A stretch of 64,000 nt of DNA from Chondrosia reniformis (lineage: Eukaryota; Porifera; Demospongiae; Chondrillida; Chondrillidae), in assembly GCA_947172415.1 (NCBI GenBank), contig OX359195.1:7743001-7807000 (forward strand), written 5' to 3'. Below, piece after piece: positions 50,331-64,000 of the stretch; the first letter of the stretch is position 1, and each line of letters starts with the position of its first letter. Both the position numbers and the translations under genes were made by a program. The notes below the pieces were generated by a model that was not told the origin of the DNA, made no database searches, and was given only the letters and a program-made list of their open reading frames with translations.

Positions 50331-53200
50331 TCACCATATATTCACCATTATAAACATGAGAAGAGAGACTATCATTCCTGTGGCAGCCTTTTCTCTCACA
50401 TCTGAAGGTACCTATAATATGCAAAAACTCCTGTGAAGGATCTATATATATATTACACTAGCCCAAAATTTGTACCAATATACGTAGAGCATTTAAAGTA
50501 TTATTTCAAATGTATTATATACTACAAGGAATGTCTTAATCATGTATCATGCATGCTGCCTGATCCAGTGGAAAGAAGAGAAGGAAGAGAAAACTCTTGT
50601 ATCCTCATCCTTAAGTGCCGTGCTCCTGTGCTAACTTCAAATTTCTCTGACAGTTCACCTTCTCCCTTCACCTGGCACCATGTACCTGAGTACATCTGCT
50701 CAATCAGCCTCCCTATTTTTGCTGGTACACCATACCTCTGCAAAACTGTCATCAAGGCCCTTCTGTTGACTGAGTCATATGCCTTGGTGAAATCAATGAA
50801 GCCCAGCTAATGTCCCAATGATGCTCCAAAGCCTTCTCTATTAGTTGCCTAACTGCCCAGATCTGGTCTGCTGTGCCTCTTCCCTCTCTATAAAGCCACA
50901 CTGTCCTTGAGCACACACACATACACACACCCACACACACACATAGTCTCATGAAAAATATACACTACATGTATATAACTTTAAAGACAATTCAAAACTT
51001 TAAAATGTATTGCATATAACCCCCCATGTTTGGGACATGTTCATAAATGTATACGTATAATATTATTATATAGATTGATTGAATGATCTGTCTTAATATC
51101 TTGTATGTGTATACATCATACTTGGCATATAGTGATTATAGATTATGTATGTATACTTACAGAAGATACACTTTCACAGAATCCAGGATTATCTACAGTA
51201 CAGTTGTTATAAAACCGCTTAAGTATTTCTTCTTGTCTGGGCCTTACCTCAAGTGGACTATATACAAGATATATCATTTTACACACATACATTTATAGCA
51301 GTTAACCATGCACATACTTGTTGTGTATAATGTGTGTGTTTATGTGTGTCAGTTAGCTATTGTATGTTGCATGCATGTTACCAAGATACAAGGGACAAGT
51401 GAATGGCTTATAATATATACCTTGAGTATTTTTGAACATTATTGAAACAGCATCCTGATTTATATGTTGCTTGCTTAAGTACCTGATAGTAAAGCAACAC
51501 ATTTATATAATACTTGTATTCAACTCTAAAGATATATATAAATGTAGACAGTATATGTAAAGTGTAATATAGTTTTGAATCTGATGAAGAATGTTGAACA
51601 ATATGGTTAATTGATTATAGTTTAATTATCAGTAATTAACAGAGAAGTGTGTTTTGTGTATAGCTTCATAAACTAAAACATAGTGCAGTATATAGGTCAA
51701 ACTGTATGGTCTACATGTTACTATGTTATTTTCAGACTATAGCAGTGGCCTTACAGCCTACCGTGGCAACCTTTTTTGCTCCTTCATCTATATGTTGTAT
51801 ATATATTGTAAATACACACAGCACTGCTCATTTTAGTGAGGATGAATGTAATGATCAATTATATTCTAAACATTACATTTTGACATCTGGAAGAACAGGT
51901 TCCATTTTGTTCCACTTCAGAAAAACACAATGATATATTTGCCTACATAAAAAACATATTCAGACAAAGTTATATAAACTTTGTTTCAGTATACATACGT
52001 ATATACTCTAGAGTAGGCATACCAAAATATATATTAGAGATTAGGGTATATATGCATTGTATTACATATATACTTACAAAAAGGTAACCATCTGTTGAAA
52101 AAATAACAACACAGAATTGACCTTTGGATTGCACACAGTAGATATTCCTATATGTTTCCTTATTTTGCTCAATTCTAGTTTTTCTAACCATATTGTACTC
52201 TTCATCACCAGGCTGCAGAAAAACAGTTACACATGTCATTCAACCATGAATATATACAATACATTTCCAGATGAATTTTAACATACAATTTATCTCTCAG
52301 ACCTAGATATATCAATTATACATGTACAATCTAAATATTTTGAATGTGTTATTTTCATACTTGAAGTCTATCTGCATGCACATGCACAATTCATGCATGA
52401 ACCAAGGGCTCACTAAAGATCAAGAAGACAAAGATTCAAAGGTCACTGATTAAAGGTGGAATTCCCAGAAACAGCATGGCCCAGTGGACTTGGAAGAAGA
52501 AAGTGAAAGTAAAAACCCCTTGTATTCTAGCTCATTCAAAGCCCTTACTAGGTTTAGTTCCCTATAGGCCTTTTTACTCTGAAGTAGATGTAGCATTTAA
52601 AAAAATGGTGTGTTGCAACCAAGGACAGAATTAAGATTAAAAAAGAAGACAAAGATTCCGAGGGTCACTGATAAAGAGTGAAATTCCCAGAAACAGCTGT
52701 CTGGTTCAGTGGCCCATGCATGCAATGGAGAAGAGTTAAGGAGAAAACTCTTATATCCTTGAAAAATGGTGTGTTAATGTATTTACCTACTTGTTCAAGA
52801 ATACAAGCCTCATCTATATTTGACAACATGTCAATACATTTGGGTTGGCTACAGATATTTTGCCACAGATCAGTTTGATTAATTTCCTTTGTCACTCCAG
52901 TAACTATTCCATAATAATCAACGTTACCAAAACAACCTTCACCTTGCGCTTTAAGGAATGCATCTCTGCACATTGGTGAGGTAACATTATAGATCAAATT
53001 AATAGGACGCGTATGTTCAGTTGAAGGTGTGCTCGTGGAATTCTAAAAATAAATTGAGAAAACTTTTGACAGGTGTGCAAGAGTATACATGCAATTGTAT
53101 TTTCATAGGCATGGTTTTGATACAATACCTCCATGAGTGCCATACAAACTAAGCCCATTGCCATCCATATCACAAAGAGCACTGTTCTGTTCATCTTCAT
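50331..53200 (-). CDS. Secreted, probably GPI-anchored cysteine-rich protein, copy B
   Basis: Exons matching copy A: 53129-53200, 52791-53042, 52078-52212, (51161-51214), 50331-50411. Signal peptide and most residues are the same as copy A; changes include RKV to KAQ-type differences near residue 54 and TYRN for IIRN. The acceptor of exon 4 has changed from AG to GG (plus strand ACTGC to ACCGC at about 51216). Exon 4 is 54 nt in phase 0, so skipping it would still give an in-frame protein of 179 residues lacking cysteines 158 and 166. The GPI-like tail is conserved. Whether it is expressed or a pseudogene cannot be decided here. Confidence 0.6.
50540..50925 (-). mobile_element. LINE reverse-transcriptase fragment in intron 4 of copy B
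   Basis: Same fragment and position as 44480-44860, with few substitutions. Confidence 0.8.
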
Positions 53201-54360
53201 ATATATAATATGTAAATGAAGCAAAGAGAGAGACAAGCAATTTTATTCTTATTTATACTAGATCTAGAAACATTAAAAAATTCTACAAAATTAGTGAAGA
53301 TGTAGGGATACTCATAGTTAGGTTTTAGTTTAATGTATGCATAATAATAAAAAAATTCTACAAAAATAGTGAAGATGTAGGGATGGCACAAAAGTACAGA
53401 AACAAGAAATGATGTTACACATGAAGCATTATAGCTGTGCATAAATCATACAAACAAGGGTGTTGCAACATATCCCTACATCTGGCAACATTAATGGCAT
53501 AGGAAAACTGGGGCAGATGAAGCTGTAGTCCCTATAACATGCATATACTCCACACAATGACATGCAGTGAAATTATCAGTAAGCAAACAGGCTGCAAATA
53601 TATAAGTGTATAGGGAAGTAGGACATAGAGATAACAATTTTGTTACACATATGCTATGTGTATATAAATGGCTCAAAGGAATAAAACATTTGTTTGCACG
53701 GAGTGACAAAGGCTACCTGCATGTATATGGTGGTATATAGATGGGAAGAATAAGAGTAGACACCATGCATTTTCTAGTGGGAAGCAAAGCACCACCAAAT
53801 GTAGGGATATGGTGCAACACCCACGCTTCGATTGGATGACCGCTTCGATTCCGTACCGCTTTGATTTCCTGGATGTCCACTTTGGCGCTCCATAGTAAAT
53901 CGCCGAAACAAGACTGTGTAGAGGTAAATATAAAGCAGCCACGCCATAAACTGGCCTTGAAGGCAAGCGACCGCGTTCCGATGGTAAATGAACGAACTTT
54001 GCAATCTCCGGTTTCGTATTCTTCTTCATCTTCTTCGCCCGCTGTAATAATAAGTTTTCGGACTACTTCTTAAGCGAAACTATACTCTAAATGTTTCGCG
54101 CTGTATACCATAATTTTCAGCCTATTTCAGGATTTCGCTCCTATACAAATGTATACTCTCTGAGCTGATGCTGTTAATTGATCTTGCAGTTTTTATAGGA
54201 TTTCCCTAGCATAAAACATTACCAATATTCGTGAGAGGAATATATCACTTTACCATATAAATTCCACGTCCTCAGACGATCACTTCTCCGCGAATCTTTC
54301 CTTTGAGCCTTTGTATAGTGAGCAGTTTTATAAATCTCTGTGATATAATACGTGCGCGTA

Positions 54361-54401
54361 TTTTATATTATTATTATTATTATCATTATTATTATTATTA
54401 T
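54361..54401 (-). repeat. (ATT)n microsatellite, probable LINE 3' tail
   Basis: Trinucleotide run next to AAAGTGCACCATGTG, read on the minus strand as a 3' end followed by an (AAT)n tail, as in many CR1/RTE-type LINEs. Confidence 0.6.
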
Positions 54402-54509
54402 ATTTAAAGTGCACCATGTGCAAAATACACACTAGGGCTATATATAAGCCCCATGCAGCACTAATCATGCAGAAAACAAAGTTGAAAATTACAATAAAAC
54501 CTTGTTGAA

Positions 54510-54711
54510 TAGATTGTATTTCATATTAATAAGTTCATTGAAATCTTTGATCCCACACACCATCATCAGGCACCTTCCAACTGTCCTCTCCTTGATAACT
54601 GCATCTAGAATAGATTGTATTTCATATTAATAAGTTCATTGAAATCTTTGATCCCACACACCATCATCAGGCACCTTCCAACTGTCCTCTCCTTGATAAC
54701 TGCATCTAGAA
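54510..54711. repeat. 101-bp tandem duplication, two identical-looking copies
   Basis: 54510-54610 and 54611-54711 match base for base by eye. The minus strand codes an open stretch (ERTVGRCLMMVCGIKDFNEL), perhaps the end of a LINE ORF. Confidence 0.85.
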
Positions 54712-55034
54712 TACTGACCACTTTCTCTTCATCTGTTATATATATATCATACATATATAGTAAGGATATCGATGCTGATTTGTATATACATATGTGAAGG
54801 AAATGGGCTGATTTACACATGATAGTGTTGTTTTTAGATATCAGAACACTGTACCAAGAACTGAAATCAGTAAATAATGGCCTAACCAGAATTGTAAACC
54901 ATGCATATAAAGTTATCACACTGCTGCACCTTGAGGGGGTAAATGAGGAGTGGTCCTGCATGCGTGCCTTATATAACAAGTGATGTCTTAAATTATAAAC
55001 AATTAAGTGACTATATATACCAGAAATTACTAAT

Positions 55035-57043
55035 TATTTACTTATACTTTTTAATAGATGCCTTGACATTGGGGTAATACCATCTGAATGGAATAAAGTA
55101 ATTATCTGCCCAATCCCTAAAAATAGTAATGACCTCTATTTACCTAACAATTATAGAGGAATTGCTCTGCAGTCTATTTTAATTAAACCCATATTATCGA
55201 TAAAAGAATCAGAACATATCAGATTCTAGAAGTCAATTGATAGTTGAAGAGCAGTGTGGTTTTAGAACTTCTAGGAGCTGTGCTGATCATCTATTCACAC
55301 TTAGTACCGTAATAGAAACCTGTAAAAACAAGGTATATGAATATGTTTGTCTGTTTTGTTGATTTTAAGAAAGCTTTTGATTCTATCTGTAGAGGCAGCT
55401 GGGTGAAGATGCAGCACTTAGGTTTTGAGGGGAAACTATTAAATACTATACAATCAATGTACACAACTGTACAATATTCGATTAAAATTAATGACCTAAT
55501 CACAGATTTCTTTAGCAGGGTGTCAAACAAGGGTGTCCCCTATCACCAACATTGTTTAACATATTCAATAATGACTTAGCTCTAGATTTAAGGAAATCGT
55601 GTGTAGGTTTATAAGAATTGAGGATGATCTTTAATATGTAGTTTATTATATATGCAGATGATGTTGCTCTCTGTGCTGAATCAGAAAAGGATCTTCAATT
55701 ACTCTTAAACATACTCCAACAATGGTGAGATAAGTGGGAGTTATAGAAATTAATCAAAATAAGACAATGTGATTCACTTTAGGCCATTGCATGGCACGTA
55801 AACAATCAAAGCATACACTCTCTATAGACAATCATACAATAGAATTAATATGCAACTTTTAATCAATACTTGACATGCATGGACTAAATCAGTTGATATC
55901 ATAGCTAAGAAAGCCTCTAAATCAGCATCTTACCTACTTGCCAAATCTAGGACTGCGGGAAATTTTTCATATACAGTTTTTACTAATCTATACAAATCAC
56001 TAGTTATGAGCATTATTGAATACAGCTCCCATACATGGGGCATACAAGAATATAGATGTTTAGAATTAGTCCAAAATAATCTAATGAGATCATTTCTAAA
56101 ATCTGCCCCAATTGCAGGCCTTTGCAGAGAAATGAATTGGAGACCACTTCACTGGCAAACCAAATATACACAGCTGTAAAATACTTGTATAACATTAATC
56201 AGCTGCCTAACAGACACATCCCTAAAAAGTATTCAAAACTAAGCCTACATGACAGTTGGTATATTAGTATGCATAGCTTACTTAAAGAATTAACAAACAC
56301 ACCTTGTATTGATATCACACATGATTATTATAATAAAAAATATTTCTAAAATTTATTTCACATGAAATTAATAATTTATCATTAAATAGGTGGACTAAGG
56401 ATATTAATAGGGTAGAGCATAATAGTCAGTCTGGTGGAAGGTTGGCTTTTTACAGGCTATTGAAAGAATTCCCAACTGCAGAGGCATATGTGAGGATGGG
56501 GTGTCATGACAGGAGGAGGGTTCTGGCATCTTTGAGATGTGGATGTCTTCCTCTTCAAATAGAAGTAGGCAGGATCAGGCAACCTAAAGTGCCTCTGGAG
56601 GACTGGGTCTGCAAGCTGTGCAATTAACCTCAGAGAGATTGAGGATCCCACCCATTTTTGATCATTTGCCCTATTTTTCATGATCTTAGGTGCAAGTTAT
56701 TCATTGAATGCTCCAAAATCATCCCTCATTTCCACTCGCTGACTATCCTACAAAAAACTACATTCATCATTCATAAAATGTCATATCCCAACAAGCAAAT
56801 TACTGATCTCATATATATATTCCATGTATTCACACCATAAGTTGCTAGGTTTTGTATAATGTATGTAAGAACATCCCTTTTTTTAAAGCACACACAAACA
56901 CCCCCACTCAAGATGCAGCTGTATATGATGATCTTACTCTATATATGACTTGTAAACCAAATCTGGTTGGGCCATATTTTTCTGATTTCAGTTCTTTGTA
57001 TGGCATGTCACAATAATAAACAATTATTATTATTATTATTATA
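55035..57043 (+). mobile_element. Broken non-LTR retrotransposon (LINE), reverse transcriptase to 3' tail
   Basis: Plus-strand frames, interrupted by frameshifts and stops, show the RT motifs in order: IPSEWNKVIICPIPK and NNYRGIALQSI, EEQCGFRTSRSCADHLF, FVDFKKAFDSI, NKGVP, IYADDVALCAESEKDLQLLL, then a C-terminal region with a C-x2-C pattern (DWVCKLCN). It ends in an (ATT)n tail at 57017-57043. The 5' part including any endonuclease is missing. Inactive. Jockey/CR1-like by motif type. Confidence 0.85.
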
Positions 57044-57064
57044 TCTGTACTTTATATATATATT

Positions 57065-57178
57065 ATGCAGGGAAGAACAGGTTGAAATTGAAATAGAATA
57101 TGAGCAAGTTCCCGTAGGAAGAACAAAACTACGTATACTACGCAGGCCTGTTTTATACTTTTTGAATGATGAAGATTG
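57065..57178 (+). pseudogene. Orphan copy of the last PAIP1 exon
   Basis: Matches PAIP1 43826-43946: after a TATTATGCAG acceptor it reads REEQVEIEIEYEQ and ends in VLYFLNDED then a stop. The middle is altered (a short run has shifted frame: VPVGRTKLRILRR instead of FLEDEQNHY), and the DDRDA end is lost. No other PAIP1 exon is nearby. Confidence 0.8.
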
Positions 57179-58233
57179 ATGATATAGACCATTAAAGGAC
57201 TGAAGCGTATAAAGGTGCATGAAAATCTAATACCCATTTTCCTACATGCTATATACCTACTCTGTAAAAAGCCTATAGGGAACTAAACCTGGAGAGAGGT
57301 TTGGATGAAGATACAGCTAGTCTCTTCTTTTCTTTTCTTTCTTCTTCAGTTCCATCCACTGGGCCAGATAGCTGTTTCTGGGAATTCCACCCTTCATCAG
57401 TGACCCTGGCAATCTTTGCCTTTCTTCTTGATCTTGATCTTTTGTGAATCATCTTTACATCAATTTCATGTTTCATGTCTTCGAAGCCTTATGTCCTGAG
57501 TATATATATTATTAACCATAGTAAGCTAATATATTGTGTAAAATGTACAATTGCAAGCTTGTTTTCCTTTTCCCAAGCCCATGCATGCAGTATAATGAAG
57601 ACTTTCCATAACAACCCATGGCCAGTTCTATTACAAACACCTTGAAATTGCTTGCTTACTAGATATCTATAAATACTGATACCAAGTTTTAACTTCATAT
57701 CTGTCTGCATCTAAAACTTACAGGACATGTATGGATAGTTGTGCATGAGTTAAGCCAAGAAGCTTTAAGCTTCATATTTGTCCATTTGATAGTTACTAAA
57801 TGTACATTATATATATACTGACTAGAATACAAACTTGTTGTATCACTATCTTGTTTTTGTTACTTTTTCTAGATGTACCAGTCACTATTGCAGGCACGGC
57901 TATCCCTGCTTCTAACTTGATTTTTAAATGTTTTTATTTATATTCAATTTTAAAAATTATTTTTCCAATTGTCATTTCTTTCATAATCGAGCTTAACGTT
58001 GCATTTGCAGTTAACCATCCTTATAGCTTGGTTTATAGCGCATTTCAGGTAATTATATAACCCCTCTGAACCGTAATCATGTCTATCCTTCTACAAGAAC
58101 CCAATTAATAATTATTAATGATAACAATATTAATTTCATTAGATTTTCCAAGAGGATTACTACATCATACAAAATCTACCAAATTCTTCCTATAGATAAT
58201 TAATTAAATTAGAACTATGATCATAGACAAGGT
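57179..58233. other. Intergenic, repeats
   Basis: Dispersed repeat copy at 57215-57425 and a second unit at about 57840-58100 that also occurs at 49350-49640 and, more diverged, at 36330-36440 (GATGTACCAGTCACTATTGC type). No gene seen. Confidence 0.6.
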
Positions 58234-60009
<1,776 letters not shown>

Positions 60010-60417
60010 TTTCAAGTAACATGTGATATGCACGTGACTTATTTACAATTACAATCCAACCGCAGGCCAGTGGATGCTGGCGGAGCGCATGAGCCCCTTT
60101 AATAGATACACCATATACGAATTGTAATTTTTGCATGCTTAAAAAATTATCCAAATTGTCTAAAACGCATTTAAGAGTTGCTCTAAATAGTTCATGTTTG
60201 TAATATTATATACTACTTCTTATGTTTCTTAAATTGAAACAAGCCAAAAGTGTACAGCAATGTTTTCTAAATTTTAGGAAATGCTTACATTTCAATATAA
60301 CAAAGCTATACAAACCAAGTAGTTGTATTTTACAAAACACTCATGTATAAAGTGAATGTTTTATAACAAACAGCATTTTGAAAATAATAAATTTCAACGT
60401 TGAGACCTCAATCTCCT

Positions 60418-61989
60418 CTACATGAACAGGTGGACCAGGAACTGTCCAATGGCAGTTGCCCCAATAGTGAGCACCAGACTGATAGCTCCCAGTGAGAGGG
60501 CACCGCTACTACCTGTGAATGGCTATATGGCACATGCATGAGAAAGTACTACGCTTACAAATATTATTCTGTCATAATGTATGTGTCCATGTGTGCTGTA
60601 AATGAAAAATCTAACACACTATTTTCAACTTGCTACATAGTAAACACAACTTGCTACATAGTAAACACACTATTTTCAACTTGCTACATAGTAAAAGGCC
60701 AAACCTAGTGAGAGTATTAGATGAGGATACAAGAGTTTTCTCCTTCTACACCATTTTCTTACATGCTACATCTACTTTAGCCATATTATACATACGTATT
60801 TTGCTTCCACTTACACTGACAAGACCAGTCCTTTCACAGAGTTCAGGTCTGGTAGAGCCACATAGTTCAAACACTTCAATCACAACTTCCAAAGATGCCA
60901 AGTCAGCTTCTATACCTATGCTATGTGTGGATATGCATACATTCTACATATAACTTTACATCATTACATCCACTCATTGACTCACACATTCAAAAAGTAA
61001 ACAATGGAAGTGTAAAAGGTTTCAAAGCAGCAACCAAATTTCTGAATGATGGTATCCAATGTCTAAAGTTAAGAAATAATTGATACCTTAAATACTGTAG
61101 ATTTACACACATACATACAGCAATAACCTCTAAACTACAGGGGTTGACAAAGAACTTACAGAAATGCAGCCATCTTTACCAATAGTACAACGGTGTACAG
61201 CACATGTTGCAGCACTGACTATCAACTGTGTAAAGAAGAGAAGTTGACATATTTGGACTAGTATTATGTAGGAGGGTGTGGACATAAGTCAATGAATTAT
61301 GAAGTATTTGGTACTGAAACAGGTCAATTCCAAATAAACTCACATCCTTATTTTCACCAGCAGCTGTCAGACAAAATTCCCCATCGCCATTACGAGCACA
61401 CGCAACATCAACAAACAACTCAAAAGCGCCAGCGAAGATCTGAAAGAAAACTAATCTGTTTCTGAAACATCACACACTATAATGACTAATGTTTAAGACT
61501 TTGGGAAATGCCTTTTACAAGGAATTTATAATTTTGCAATACATACCATACGAGCCTCCAAATACATAAATGTAGTCACACTTCAACTCCTATAATATTG
61601 TTATACCCTATGTTAGCTAGACTGTGATCATGTTATACCTTCGCGTCCTGTTCGCTAAGAATGGGCAAAACACAATCCCTGACGTAATCAGCGTACGCAT
61701 CAATGCATCTCTGCTCACAGAAGCTATCCCATAGACGAGCTAACGTCTGCAAATGGTCTCCCTGAGTTACTACTGAGATAACATTTGTAGGACTGACAAA
61801 GGCTAGACCCAAATCAAGCAAAAGTTCGTGAATTTCCTTCGCGTTATTGGAAAAGCACACTTCCTGTATGGCGAAGAAGGATTGATTGGAGGCGACACAC
61901 TTTACCAAATCTGCTCCTTCAAGCTGCTGTCCTTGAGTTACAGAAGAGGCTGCTAATGTCAAGAGGCCAAAGATAACTAGATGTATCAT
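60418..61989 (-). CDS. Secreted, probably GPI-anchored cysteine-rich protein, third family member
   Basis: Exons: 61639-61989, 61566-61589, 61344-61439, 61180-61225, 60817-60915, 60418-60512; sum 711 nt, 236 residues. The small second exon and the ends of exons 2 and 4 are my best phase-consistent choice. The signal peptide is MIHLVIFGLLTLAASS. Cysteines at 31, 45, 91, 95, 106, then 121, 139, 148, 165 and 170. LWDSFCEQRCIDAYADYVRDC resembles LWQNICSQPKCID...C of copies A and B with the same C-x10-C end, and VACARNGDGEFC resembles IYCVQSKGQFC. An additional exon adds two cysteines. The C-terminus after SSGALSLGA is hydrophobic to the stop, as in a GPI signal. No known domain. Confidence 0.65.
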
Positions 61990-62109
61990 TTCTTTACAAA
62001 GATTGTCCAATCGGTCTAAATTATCTACACAGATGGATGAGGTCACAATAAACACAAGCGTTTTAATTTGCGACTTTAGCCTTGCATATGAAAATGTTGG
62101 GACCAACCA

Positions 62110-64000
62110 TATTACAGTGATGATTGTAATTCTGAAATTATATATATATGTATAGAACTTTACTTGGTATCAGCATTTACAGATAACTATAAAGCATGCC
62201 TAATGAGTTTTAGAAATGTCAATATTTGCCCTATCTTTCACCATACATTAAGTTGGTATACCAGAAATTAATGTACATTTAGGACTGTAACTCTGTCAAA
62301 TGGAAAGATATGAAGGTAATACTCGGTGTCAGCATTTACAGACAACTATAAAGCATGCCCAATGAGTTTCAGTTTAAAGTATTGTCAATATTTGCCCTAT
62401 CTCTCATCAAATATTAAGTTCAATCAATCAATCAAGCAATTTACAAGTACCACACAAAAAGAATATCTTTATGAAAATAAAATAGGTGTGACAAAGAACT
62501 TAGAACAAAATACCAACTTCCTTATTGCCTTTGCAACAGAAATCTTTGTAGAGATGTGGTTTATATCCCTTTATGATTGAATGCCAGTTTCTTTTCACAT
62601 CATTTACCCAGTCCTGAAAGCCTGGCAACCAATTTTAGAATGGAGCTTAATGTGTACATTAAGTTAGTATACCAGAATTTAATGTACATTTAGGGCTGTA
62701 ACTCTGTCAAATGGAAAGATATGAAACCATGAAGTTTCTATTTTGCAGCTCTGTTAGACTAAACAATGAAACCGATCTAGAGCTTCTATAAGTTTGCACA
62801 GATTATAAACGGTAGCCTACATGTATATTTATCAATATATCCTAAGAACTTGAAATGCTAATACATTACATTATAATGCATAATACATTCCATTATAATG
62901 CATAATACATTCCAGTATGCTGTGTTGCTTCTGTAAATACGACTGAAGATACAGCACAACATGTATGTATAGGTATATCATTATTGATATTATATACATC
63001 AACTGAACAGGAATGCCATAATACTTCCCAATTTAATGCCTAGCAACATTATCCCTTCTAAAAATCCCCAAAGGAATTATCTGTAGTAATTAAAATACAA
63101 TAAACAGAACACTATACAGTTCAGTCAGTGTTAAACAATGTGATTACCTTTCCCAGTATTAAGTTAACTCTAAAAATATGTATGTGCTATTCCAAGAGTA
63201 AGGTCAGTCATGTGTACATGTGCACTTTAATAAAGTGTTGAAACTGAATGATTACAGTGTGTGAGGTTGAATAGAGATATCCTTTATTGACTTACTTTCT
63301 ACAAAACATTCCCAATAACTTGTAAGACACATTGTTAAATGTCTTTCTATTATATAATCCAGTAAGTTATCATCTAATATTAGAATTCAAGTAACACTTT
63401 TATTACTATATACGTAATTAGCATTTTAATTGTAGTGTGAGACTACATTTTTCTTGGATACTGTATACTTATCAATATATCTCAAAACTATAGTCAATTT
63501 GTTTGGTAAGAACTTGAAATGTTTACATACAATGACATTACAAGATGCTGTGTTGTTTCTGTAAATACCACTAAGATACAACACAACACATGCATATTTA
63601 TATATACAAATATCACTATTGATGTTTACATACACATCAACTGACCAGGATACATATGCTAGAATGTTATAATACTTCTCAATCTGATGCCTACATAATC
63701 CCTTCTATAGTACTCAAAGGAGTTATCTGTCACTGCATGGTTGAAATGGATGCATTCCACCATCTAATTTGCTATTCCTGTTCCATGCTCATGTAATTTG
63801 TATTTTAAAGACCAATGGTACTACATGTTTTCACAAAATAGGTAATTAGATGTCATAATTCTAGAATCATATGTGTCTTGAATGTAGCATGTGTGCTTGA
63901 AAATGGATGCTCATACATGTACATGCAGCATTGATAACCTATGGAATGTTGCTATATGTAATAGGTATGCATATAGGTGTCAGTCATGTGTACATGTGGT
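62110..64000. repeat. Repeat-rich end of window
   Basis: A block at 62155-62310 (with CAGCATTTACAGATAACTAT and ACCAGAAATTAATGTACATT) recurs in part at 62328-62410 and 62650-62735. A second block at 62815-63090 (TATTTATCAATATAT... through AGGAATTATCTGT) recurs diverged at 63465-63740. GTCAGTCATGTGTACATGTG occurs at about 63205 and again at the window end. No gene recognised. Confidence 0.65.

Larger units (their letters stand above)
49740..53450 (-). repeat. Segmental duplication, copy B of about 43000-47130
   Basis: 49740-49893 matches the PAIP1 intron 7 sequence at 43005-43152. It then jumps directly to sequence matching 43955 onward (just after the PAIP1 stop), and similarity continues through the secreted-protein gene to the fold-back left arm at about 53430. 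The final three PAIP1 exons are missing from copy B. Sequence identity is high by eye (mostly single changes and microsatellite length differences). Confidence 0.9.
53471..55030. other. Repeat-rich stretch, no confirmed gene
   Basis: Contains a GC-richer island at 53820-54060 with open frames on the minus strand, one carrying an acidic EEDEEEYE run after an ACAG acceptor, but no family match. It also holds copy 3 of the exon-like repeat, an (ATT)n run at 54361-54401 followed by a LINE-3'-end-like GTGCACC block, and a 101-bp tandem duplication. Confidence 0.4.

Overview
This is animal nuclear DNA, most likely from a sponge (a demosponge such as Amphimedon; the taxon is inference). It is AT-rich, and its genes are compact with many short GT-AG introns. 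They encode metazoan proteins: a TGF-beta ligand, PAS kinase, PAIP1, a BCLAF1/THRAP3-type RS protein, SNRNP40, AK2 and an SLC13 transporter. The sequence is rich in the palindromic string TACGTAC, minisatellites, fold-back elements and decayed retroelements. Exon edges were set by hand from splice consensus, reading frame and family similarity.

Layout. 104-3824 (-): SLC13 cotransporter, 10 exons. 4107-6808 (-): BCLAF1/THRAP3-family protein with a 27-bp coding minisatellite. 6870-13489 (+): SNRNP40, a WD40 protein of the U5 snRNP, last exon not found, two introns filled by minisatellites. 13.5-21.7 kb: mostly non-coding, with a 21-bp minisatellite, a Tc1/mariner-like relic and one orphan coding exon on the minus strand. 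21847-23745 (+): TGF-beta ligand with a CCAAT/TATA promoter. 27238-40702 (-): PAS-domain kinase (PASK), 15 exons with one 7.2-kb intron. 40852-43946 (+): PAIP1, 10 exons. 44-54 kb: two duplicated copies of a small secreted, probably GPI-anchored cysteine protein gene (minus strand), fold-back elements and LINE fragments. 55.0-57.0 kb (+): broken LINE, followed by an orphan copy of the last PAIP1 exon. 58234-60009 (-): AK2. 60418-61989 (-): a third gene of the GPI-type cysteine family. 62.1-64.0 kb: repeats.

Two gene pairs diverge from very short shared promoters: the RS protein and SNRNP40 (61 bp between start codons, both linked to mRNA processing), and PASK and PAIP1 (149 bp, nutrient signalling and translation).

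The best candidate for something undescribed is the three-gene family at 44.3-46.9, 50.3-53.2 and 60.4-62.0 kb. Its members have a signal peptide, matching cysteine spacing and a hydrophobic C-terminus without a cytoplasmic tail. Two members arose by a local segmental duplication that also carried part of PAIP1.
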